Shown: piece by piece, positions 4,837-10,566 of the stretch
Layout of the letters: each line of letters starts with the position of its first letter
Numbering within the stretch: position 1 is the stretch's first letter
Origin: an uncultured Coriobacteriales bacterium
GTDB taxonomy: Bacteria; Actinomycetota; Coriobacteriia; Coriobacteriales; UMGS124
NCBI GenBank assembly: GCA_902464015.1
Contig: CABQHM010000085.1
Span: 1 to 10,566 of the forward strand
Length of the DNA stretch: 10,566 nucleotides
Reading direction: 5' to 3'
The notes under the pieces: generated by a model
The model's input: only the letters and a program-made list of their open reading frames with translations
Told to the model about the DNA's origin: nothing
The model's database searches: none
Made by a program: the position numbers and the translations under genes

Positions 4837-6894
4837 ATGGCCAACGCAGTTCTTCACGAGGGTCTTACCCGCAAGCTCGAGCAGAACGCCGGCAAGGTTC
4901 GCTTCCGTCGCTGGAAGAACATGTCGGTCTCAGCTCGCATTGCTTGCATCCTGCTGCTTTTTGTCGTGCTTGTGGCGGTTGTCGCTGTCTTCTGGACGCC
5001 CTGCGATCCCTATATGGACGGCATGCTCAACCAGCCGCCGAGTGCCGATCACCCCTTTGGTACCGATAACAAGGGCCGCGACGTTTTGTCGCGCATGATG
5101 GTTGGTGCCCGCACCTCGCTCATCATCGGTCTGGGCGCCACCGCGTTCGCCCTTGTCGTGGGCTCTATCATCGGTTCGATTGCCGCCGTGTCGCGCAAGT
5201 GGATCTCTGAGGTCATCATGCGCATCATGGACATCATCATGTCCTTCCCCGGCATCGCCCTGGCTGCAACGCTCATCATCGTGTTCGGCCAGAACCTGCC
5301 CACGCTTGTTCTTGCCATCGGCTTCCTTTACATCCCGCAGATTGCGCGTATCGTGAGGGCCAACGTGGTGAGCGAGTATGGCCACGACTATGTGCGCGCG
5401 GTCGTCGTTTCGGGTGCCCGTGCTCCTTGGATTCTTATCAAGCACGTTATGCGCAACTGCGCCGCTCCCGTCATGGTGTTCACTATCGTGCTTGTTGCTG
5501 ACGCGATCGTGTTCGAGGCTTCGCTGTCGTTCCTGAACGCTGGCATCCCCGAGCCTGCCGCTACGTGGGGCAACGTGCTTGCTTCTGCCCGTCAGGGTGT
5601 CATGCTCGGTTACTGGTGGCCGGCGCTCTTCCCGGGCCTTGCCATCATCATCACCGTGCTTGCCCTGAACATCCTCTCCGAGGGCATCACCGACGCCATG
5701 GCTGCCCCCAAGGCTGCCATCAAGCCGAGCGATTCCGACCTCAACTCCGACCGCGAGGCCGACCGTCTCGTGTCCGATCCCAAGCTGGCTTACAAGGCCC
5801 AGGCCGCTTCTCTGCAGACCAGGCTTGACCAGCTCAAGACCGTTGAGACGCAGCGCAAGGACCGTTTCGCTGCCCACTACGAGGTGTCCCCGGTGCTCGA
5901 GGTCAAGGATCTCTGCATCAAGTTCCCGCGCCACGGCGACGTCAACGTTGTCGACCACGTGAGCTTTGAGGTTCGTCCGCGCCAGACGATGGGCCTTGTG
6001 GGCGAGTCGGGCTGCGGCAAATCCATCACGTCGCTCACGATCATGGGTCTGCTCGACAAGAAGGCTCAGATTTCCGGCCAGATTCTCTACAACGGCCAGA
6101 ACCTGCTCGACCTGAGCGATAAGGACATGAATGCCTTGCGTGGCCATGAGATCGCCATGGTCTATCAGGACGCCCTCTCTTCGCTTAACCCCTCCATGCT
6201 CATCCGTGCTCAGATGAAGCAGCTCACTAAGCGCGGCGGCACGCGTACCGCCGAGGAGCTCCTCGAGCTCGTCGGTCTCGACCCCAAGCGTACGCTTGAC
6301 TCCTACCCGCACGAGCTTTCGGGCGGCCAGCGTCAGCGCGTCCTTATCGCCATGGCTTTGACGCGCGACCCCAAGCTCATCATTGCCGACGAGCCCACCA
6401 CGGCTCTCGACGTGACGGTGCAGAAGCAGGTTGTCGACCTGCTCAACAAGCTCCAGAAGGAGCTTGGCTTCGCTATGGTGTTCGTAAGCCACGACCTGGC
6501 CCTTGTTGCCGAGGTCGCCAACTCCATCACGGTCATGTACGCCGGCCAGGTCGTGGAGCAGGGCTCGGTCAACGACATCCTGACGAACCCGGTGCACGAG
6601 TACACTCGCGGTTTGCTTGGTTCGGTGCTTTCCATCGAGGCCGGCGGTTCCGCCAACCTCTCCGGCGCCGATTCCGCAACGCGCCTGCACCAGATTCCTG
6701 GATCTGTGCCTTCGCCGAAGGACTTCCCCGAGGGCGATCGCTTCACGCCCCGCTCGAGCCACCCCGACAAGGTGTCGCCCGTCCGTCCTGTGCTCAAGAC
6801 CATCCCCGGCACGCATCACTGCTATGCAGAGCTGCCGGCAGAAGAGCTTAAGCGCCTTGGCATCGAACCCTATCCGGCAGGAGGTGCCGAGTAA
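4837..6894 (+). CDS. satC: Fused ABC importer permease-ATPase, DppC-DppD/SatC type
   Basis: The 685-residue product joins two proteins that are usually separate. Residues 1-290 are a DppC-type permease: a helix at about 34-53, then FGTDNKGRDVLSRMMVGAR (74-92), further helices, and an EAA coupling loop at about 183-207. A charged linker (about 291-345) leads to a complete nucleotide-binding domain. It has Walker A GESGCGKS (389-396), Q-loop Q444, signature LSGGQ (494-498), Walker B LIIADEPT (514-521) and switch H552. The C-terminal Opp-type extension (about 617-680) is present, but the cysteines usual in it (GC.F.PRCP..) are replaced (GDRFTPRSS); only C662 remains. With the next gene the importer has two membrane and two ATPase modules. 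A permease-ATPase fusion is also known in sialic acid importers of the SatABCD type. A single clean frame and continuous codon bias argue against a sequencing artefact. Confidence 0.93.
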   Translation: MANAVLHEGLTRKLEQNAGKVRFRRWKNMSVSARIACILLLFVVLVAVVAVFWTPCDPYMDGMLNQPPSADHPFGTDNKGRDVLSRMMVGARTSLIIGLGATAFALVVGSIIGSIAAVSRKWISEVIMRIMDIIMSFPGIALAATLIIVFGQNLPTLVLAIGFLYIPQIARIVRANVVSEYGHDYVRAVVVSGARAPWILIKHVMRNCAAPVMVFTIVLVADAIVFEASLSFLNAGIPEPAATWGNVLASARQGVMLGYWWPALFPGLAIIITVLALNILSEGITDAMAAPKAAIKPSDSDLNSDREADRLVSDPKLAYKAQAASLQTRLDQLKTVETQRKDRFAAHYEVSPVLEVKDLCIKFPRHGDVNVVDHVSFEVRPRQTMGLVGESGCGKSITSLTIMGLLDKKAQISGQILYNGQNLLDLSDKDMNALRGHEIAMVYQDALSSLNPSMLIRAQMKQLTKRGGTRTAEELLELVGLDPKRTLDSYPHELSGGQRQRVLIAMALTRDPKLIIADEPTTALDVTVQKQVVDLLNKLQKELGFAMVFVSHDLALVAEVANSITVMYAGQVVEQGSVNDILTNPVHEYTRGLLGSVLSIEAGGSANLSGADSATRLHQIPGSVPSPKDFPEGDRFTPRSSHPDKVSPVRPVLKTIPGTHHCYAELPAEELKRLGIEPYPAGGAE

Positions 6895-7724
6895 TGGCCG
6901 AAGAGTTCAAGACTGACCCCAACGAGCCCATCATTAGGCTCGAGGATGTCACCGTCACCTTCAAGACTCGTACTGGTTCGATTCTGCACCCCAACAAGAT
7001 TCAGGCGCTCAAGGGTGTGTCGCTCTCCCTCATGCCCGGTGAGACCATCGGTCTCGTCGGCGAGTCGGGCTGCGGCAAGTCCACGACCGCCAACGTCATG
7101 ATCGGTCTGCAGAAGCCCACGACCGGCAAAGTCTACTTCAAGGGCGTCGACGTCACCAACCGTACGGCGGCTGACCGTCGCCGTATCGGCCGCGTCATCT
7201 CCGTTGTCTTCCAGGACCCGGCTACCGCTCTGAACGCTCGTATGTCGATTCACGACCAGCTGCTCGATCCGATGCTTGTCCACAAGATCGGTGACAAAGA
7301 GTCTCGTGAAAAGCGCGTTTACGAGCTCATCGAGCAGGTTGGTCTGCCGGTGTCGGTCATGGACGCACTGCCTGGCCAGCTCTCCGGCGGCCAGCGCCAG
7401 CGTGTTGCCATTGCCCGCGCCCTGTCGCTCCAGCCCGACGCAATCATTGCCGACGAGCCTACGAGCGCCCTTGACGTGTCCGTCCGCGCTCAGATCCTGA
7501 ACCTTCTCATGGACCTGAAGAAGGACCTCGGTCTGGCCATGGTCTTCATCAGCCATGACATCCAGACGGTGCGTTACATCTCCGACCGCATCATCGTCAT
7601 GAACGGTGGTAGGCCTGTGGAGGAAGGCACCGCGGAGCAGGTTTTCAACAATCCGCGCGATGAGTACACTAAGCTTCTCCTGGGCGCAGCACCTTCGCTG
7701 CTCTACCCAGATCTGGGCAAATAA
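6894..7724 (+). CDS. satD: ABC importer ATPase, DppF/SatD type
   Basis: The 276-residue product is the second nucleotide-binding subunit. It has Walker A GESGCGKS (56-63), Q-loop in VVFQDPATALN (104-114), signature LSGGQ (163-167), Walker B IIADEPTSALD (184-194) and switch histidine H221 in FISHD. It is short for the DppF/OppF family, because it ends soon after the NNPRDEYTKLLL element and lacks the C-terminal oligopeptide extension with its cysteines. The start ATG overlaps the stop of the fused permease-ATPase (TAATG), with AGGAGGT nine bases ahead, which indicates translational coupling. It should pair with the fused ATPase domain to power import from the cytoplasmic face. Confidence 0.92.
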   Translation: MAEEFKTDPNEPIIRLEDVTVTFKTRTGSILHPNKIQALKGVSLSLMPGETIGLVGESGCGKSTTANVMIGLQKPTTGKVYFKGVDVTNRTAADRRRIGRVISVVFQDPATALNARMSIHDQLLDPMLVHKIGDKESREKRVYELIEQVGLPVSVMDALPGQLSGGQRQRVAIARALSLQPDAIIADEPTSALDVSVRAQILNLLMDLKKDLGLAMVFISHDIQTVRYISDRIIVMNGGRPVEEGTAEQVFNNPRDEYTKLLLGAAPSLLYPDLGK

Positions 7725-7757
7725 CCGTCCTGTAGCAAGAAACGAAAGAGTAGACAG

Positions 7758-8702
7758 ATGGATCCCAAGTGCATCAAAGGCGTCATTCCTCCCGTAGTCA
7801 TTCCGCTGACCGCCGAGCGCACGCTTGACCTCAAGTCGTTCAGCCGCAACATCAACCGCATGATTGATGCCGGCGTCGACGGTCTCTTCTTCCTGGGCTC
7901 CTCCGGTGAGGTTGCCTTCCTGACCGACGCCCAGCGTCAGCACGTCCTTCAGGAGGCCGTCTCCATCGTGCGCGGCCGCGTGCCCGTCTTGGCCGGCATC
8001 ATCGACATGGAGACCCTGCGCGTCATCGACCAGGCCAAGCGTGCTGAGGCTATCGGCGTCGACGGTCTCGTCGCCACGGCTCCCTTCTATGCACTGGGCG
8101 GCCCGAAGGAGACCGAGCGTCACTTCCGCGCAATCCGCGAGAACACCGAGCTGCCGCTCTTCGCTTACGACCTTCCCGTGTGCGTGCACACCAAGCTCGA
8201 CCCCACCATGCTTGTCCGCCTCGGCAAGGATGGCGTGCTCCAGGGCGTGAAGGACTCCTCGGGCGACGACGTTTCGTTCCGTTGGCTCGTTCTTGAGAAT
8301 GAGGACGCTGGTCACCCTCTGCAGCTGCTCACCGGCCACGAGGTCTGCGTCGATGCCGCCTACCTCGCTGGCGCTGATGGCTCCGTGCCTGGCCTTGCCA
8401 ACGTTGATCCCTACACCTACGTGGAGATGTGGCGTGCTTATCAGGCCGGCGACTGGGCAAAGGTCAAGGAGCTCCAGGACCACGTCGCTCGCCTCATGTT
8501 CCTCACTCGCGTCGTCAAGGCCACTGTTGGTTTCGGTGCCGGCGTTGGTGCCTTCAAGACCGCCCTGTGGCAGATGGGCATCTTCGAGACCAACCAGATG
8601 CGTGAGCCTGTCCAGCCTCTTGTGGGCGACGACGTTGAGGCCATCGTCAAGGTTCTGAAGACTGCTGGCCTCATCGCTGAGGATCAGCCCGTTCGCGCCT
8701 AA
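7758..8702 (+). CDS. nanA: N-acetylneuraminate lyase-type aldolase (DHDPS/NAL family)
   Basis: The 314-residue product is a class I aldolase of the DapA/NanA family. The catalytic lysine is K165 (GVKDSSG, 163-169), the tyrosine is Y137 (FAYDLP, 135-140), and the substrate carboxylate-binding motif is GSSGE (47-51). Lysine and tyrosine fall at the same numbers as in E. coli NanA. The expected reaction is Neu5Ac to ManNAc plus pyruvate. E. coli-type lyases have GSTGE and YNIP; here the threonine is serine and the tyrosine motif is YDLP, so by sequence alone it could be another 2-keto acid aldolase of the family. Its place between a Sat-type importer and nanK-nanE makes the lyase role the best reading. 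The gap after the ATPase gene is 33 bp and the ribosome site (GAAAGAG) is modest. Confidence 0.85.
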   Translation: MDPKCIKGVIPPVVIPLTAERTLDLKSFSRNINRMIDAGVDGLFFLGSSGEVAFLTDAQRQHVLQEAVSIVRGRVPVLAGIIDMETLRVIDQAKRAEAIGVDGLVATAPFYALGGPKETERHFRAIRENTELPLFAYDLPVCVHTKLDPTMLVRLGKDGVLQGVKDSSGDDVSFRWLVLENEDAGHPLQLLTGHEVCVDAAYLAGADGSVPGLANVDPYTYVEMWRAYQAGDWAKVKELQDHVARLMFLTRVVKATVGFGAGVGAFKTALWQMGIFETNQMREPVQPLVGDDVEAIVKVLKTAGLIAEDQPVRA

Positions 8703-8722
8703 CTAGCGAAGGAGTGCGGGGA

Positions 8723-9733
8723 ATGACGAACGTATCATCCTCCGCCGCCATGAAGGGGGACGAGACCGCTTGTGCGGGATCGTCCCCCTTTTCTGTGGTG
8801 GCTCTCGACATCGGCGGTACCAAGGTCGCCGGTTGCATCGCCGTGTATGAACGTGTTGGCGCTGGCCCCAAAGCAATGCTTAAGAAGAGCATCCCGACTG
8901 ATGCCGAGCGTGGCGGAGCCGACGTGCTTGCTCGTGTATGCGAGCTTGCCGGTGAGTTGGTTGCCGATGCGCGGATGGCTGATGTGCCCGCCTTGGCAGG
9001 CATCGGTGTAAGCTCTGCGGGCAGCATCCGCGAATCCGACGGCCTTGTGGCGTTTGCCAGCGAGATAATGCCCGGGTGGATGGGACAGCCCCTCGGGGCC
9101 GCACTGCATGAGTGTTGCGGATTGCCGGTCGCTGTTCTTAACGACGTGCATGCCCATGCTTTGGGCGAGCTGCGCCATGGTGCGGCAAAGGGCGCTCGTG
9201 TGGCTCTCATGGTTGCGGCGGGTACCGGTTTGGGTGGCGCTGTCATGATTGACGGCCATCTTCTGGGTGGTGCCCACGGTTGCGCCGGCGCGATTGGTCA
9301 TGCGCTGCATCCTGCGGCAGTGGGACGTCCGAGCGGCTGGTCGGGTACGGGTCATCTGGAGAGTGTCGTTGCTGGCAGCGGTATTGAGGAGTGTTATCGC
9401 GCGCGCGGCGGTGAGGCTATTTCGGGCGGTGAGATTTCACGTCGTGCTAACGACGGCGAGGCTCTGGCTCGTGAGATTATCGAGCAGTCGGGTCGCAGCC
9501 TTGGCGAGTCCATTGCTTCATGGGCCGACCTCATCGATCCCGAGGTCGTTGTTTTGGCTGGCTCCGTCTGCAAGGCGGGTCCCATCTGGTACGACGCTCT
9601 CCGCAGTGGTTTTGAGGGCTTTGTCCTGCCCGAGATGGCGGATTTGCGCTTTGCCGATGCCGTCTTGGGCGACGACGCCCCGCTTATTGGTGCGGCTGAA
9701 AGGCTCGTCGACAAGCTGTCTGTAGCGCAGTAA
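8723..9733 (+). CDS. nanK: ROK-family kinase, probable N-acetylmannosamine kinase
   Basis: The 336-residue product has the ROK fold. The ATP phosphate loop is DIGGTK (29-34), the catalytic aspartate is D141 in LNDVHAHALGE, the glycine-rich GTGLGG spans 167-172, and GAIGH (189-193) gives the conserved histidine. The zinc motif CxCGxxGC is absent: after H193 the segment reads RPSGWSGTGHLE (202-213), with none of the three cysteines. Zinc-less NanK enzymes have been reported from Staphylococcus aureus and Fusobacterium nucleatum, so activity is likely retained. The first 22 residues, before the fold begins, are Ser/Ala-rich and not family-like, and their codons carry a terminator-like hairpin. 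The ATG at 8723 has GAAGGAG eight bases ahead and is preferred over GTG 8714. It lies 20 bp after nanA. Expected reaction: ManNAc plus ATP to ManNAc-6-P. Confidence 0.88.
   Translation: MTNVSSSAAMKGDETACAGSSPFSVVALDIGGTKVAGCIAVYERVGAGPKAMLKKSIPTDAERGGADVLARVCELAGELVADARMADVPALAGIGVSSAGSIRESDGLVAFASEIMPGWMGQPLGAALHECCGLPVAVLNDVHAHALGELRHGAAKGARVALMVAAGTGLGGAVMIDGHLLGGAHGCAGAIGHALHPAAVGRPSGWSGTGHLESVVAGSGIEECYRARGGEAISGGEISRRANDGEALAREIIEQSGRSLGESIASWADLIDPEVVVLAGSVCKAGPIWYDALRSGFEGFVLPEMADLRFADAVLGDDAPLIGAAERLVDKLSVAQ
8753..8792 (+). terminator. Terminator-like hairpin inside the 5' coding region of nanK
   Basis: AAGGGGGACGA (8753-8763) is perfectly complementary to TCGTCCCCCTT (8780-8790). 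The loop can pair again, CCGC (8766-8769) with GCGG (8774-8777), separated from the main stem by facing GA/GA mismatches that may form tandem G-A pairs. T4 follows at 8789-8792. The form is that of a rho-independent terminator, yet it lies within codons 11-24 of nanK. An actively translating ribosome would melt it, and poor initiation on nanK would leave it free to fold and reduce nanK-nanE transcription. The T-run is short and leakage is expected. Confidence 0.55.
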
Positions 9734-9781
9734 TCTGCCGGCAGCAGGTGCTGATACGTTCAATGTGAGAAAGGTTCCTGT

Positions 9782-10462
9782 ATGAACCCTGTAATTGAAT
9801 CCATGAAGGGTAAGCTCATCGTGAGCTGCCAGGCATATATGGGCGAGCCCCTACGCCATCCTGAGACCATGGCCCAGATGGCTCGCGCGTGCGAGCTGGG
9901 TGGCGCTGCTGCCATCAGGTGCCAGGGACTCTCCGATATCGCCGCTATCAAGGGCCGCGTCGAAGTGCCTGTCATTGGTCTGTGGAAGGAGGGTCACGAG
10001 GGCGTGTACATCACCCCGACCCTGCGCCATGCCATGGCTTGTGTGAACGCTGGTTGCGACGTCGTGGCCATCGACGCCACCGACAGGCCCCGTCCTGACG
10101 GCAGCACCTTCGAGGAAATCGTTGCCGGCGTTCGCGCCCAGAGCGACGTGATGATCATGGCTGACTGCGCCACCATCGAGGATATCCGTCGTGCCGTTGC
10201 CGCTGGCTGCGACCTCGTTTCCACGACGCTTTCCCATGGCGTGGCCGCTATCGACTGCACCATGGCCGACGGCCCCGATTTGCCGCTGCTGCGCAAGGCA
10301 TGCGAGGAGTTCCCGGGCTTCCCTGTGGTGTGCGAGGGCCGCGTGCACTCTCCTCAGGACGCGAAGGACGCCATCGACGCCGGCGCCTGGGCGGTTGTCG
10401 TCGGCACGGCGATTACGCATCCGACGAGTATTACCTCCTGGTTCTGCGCCGCGATGGAGTAG
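9782..10462 (+). CDS. nanE: N-acetylmannosamine-6-phosphate 2-epimerase
   Basis: The 226-residue product is a TIM-barrel epimerase of the NanE family at its normal length. Motifs in order are KLIVSCQA (11-18), AAIRCQG (43-49), PVIGLWK (63-69), YITPT (76-80), DVVAIDATDRPRP (93-105), MADCAT (126-131), VSTTLS (146-151) and VVCEGRVHSP (182-191), then the phosphate-binding VVVGTAITHP (205-214). K69 and E185 correspond to the catalytic lysine and glutamate described for the Clostridium perfringens enzyme. It converts ManNAc-6-P to GlcNAc-6-P, which then needs nagA and nagB functions not present here. A GAGAAAGG ribosome site lies seven bases ahead of the ATG and the gap from nanK is 48 bp. The protein is rich in cysteine for a cytoplasmic enzyme. 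Confidence 0.95.
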   Translation: MNPVIESMKGKLIVSCQAYMGEPLRHPETMAQMARACELGGAAAIRCQGLSDIAAIKGRVEVPVIGLWKEGHEGVYITPTLRHAMACVNAGCDVVAIDATDRPRPDGSTFEEIVAGVRAQSDVMIMADCATIEDIRRAVAAGCDLVSTTLSHGVAAIDCTMADGPDLPLLRKACEEFPGFPVVCEGRVHSPQDAKDAIDAGAWAVVVGTAITHPTSITSWFCAAME

Positions 10463-10566
10463 GGTCGCGCGGGGCGGTCTAGACATTGCCCGGTGCTCAA
10501 ACAGCTTCGCCAAGGGGCTGTAACAAAAGCCCCGCCAACCATTTTTGGAGGCACCCGTCCGATTAT
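10463..10566. other. Non-coding spacer downstream of nanE
   Basis: No gene is complete in the last 104 bases. GGGGCT (10514-10519) can pair with AGCCCC (10528-10533) around an 8-base loop. The T5 run lies 8 bases further on (10542-10546), so this is at most a weak terminator or attenuator. GGAGG at 10547-10551 could be the ribosome site of a gene starting just past the right edge. Confidence 0.35.

Noticed and set aside
4930..6819. 629-residue minus-strand open frame opposite the fused permease-ATPase
   Set aside because: It is a low-complexity His/Arg/Asp-rich product with no motifs, typical of antisense frames in high-GC coding DNA.
6870..8483. 537-residue minus-strand open frame across satD and nanA
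   Set aside because: It crosses two well-supported genes in the opposite frame and has no recognisable domain.
8795..8800. Downstream GTG start of nanK that would exclude the internal hairpin from the gene
   Set aside because: There is no ribosome binding site ahead of these GTG codons, whereas ATG 8723 has a well-placed GAAGGAG.
9735..9744. 10-bp palindrome CTGCCGGCAG between nanK and nanE
   Set aside because: It is a fully self-complementary 10-mer with no loop, T-run or promoter context; chance is sufficient in GC-rich DNA.

Overview
The window reads as a sialic acid (N-acetylneuraminate, Neu5Ac) uptake and catabolism locus from a high-GC, Gram-positive-type bacterium. The strongly C/T-biased third codon positions, the Tat-type leader on the binding protein and the operon style suggest an actinobacterium of the class Coriobacteriia, possibly Collinsella or a relative. 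That placement is an inference from sequence character, not from a marker gene.

Layout. Positions 1-386 hold no gene I can support. They carry two strong intrinsic terminators (12-53 and 317-359) around a GC-rich segment with long-range self-complementarity. A YhcH/NanQ-type sialic acid anomerase gene lies on the minus strand (387-830). It is divergent from a Tat-exported family-5 solute-binding protein (1007-2563), and the 176-bp gap between them carries candidate promoters and a 7+7 bp dyad. A strong terminator follows the binding protein. Next come a cytoplasmic SGNH-fold hydrolase with a cysteine-rich tail (2758-3663) and a 205-bp spacer with a LacI/cre-like palindrome. A tight plus-strand operon then runs to near the end of the window: permease, fused permease-ATPase, ATPase, aldolase/lyase (NanA), ROK kinase (NanK) and epimerase (NanE). 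The last 104 bp are non-coding.

How it works together. The binding protein, two membrane modules and two ATPase modules form a complete peptide/opine/nickel-type ABC importer. It resembles the SatABCD sialic acid transporter of Haemophilus ducreyi and the nan transporters of bifidobacteria. Inside the cell, YhcH would open the sialic acid ring, NanA would cleave it to ManNAc and pyruvate, NanK would phosphorylate ManNAc, and NanE would epimerise ManNAc-6-P to GlcNAc-6-P. The nagA and nagB functions are not in this window. The SGNH hydrolase is a candidate for removing O-acetyl groups from imported sialic acid.

Most unusual points: a perfect terminator-like hairpin inside the first codons of nanK; a NanK lacking the ROK zinc cysteines; loss of the C-terminal cysteine motif typical of Opp/Dpp ATPases in the fused transporter protein; a Tat-type binding protein with no lipobox; the esterase with its cysteine tail; and the structured non-coding region at the left edge.
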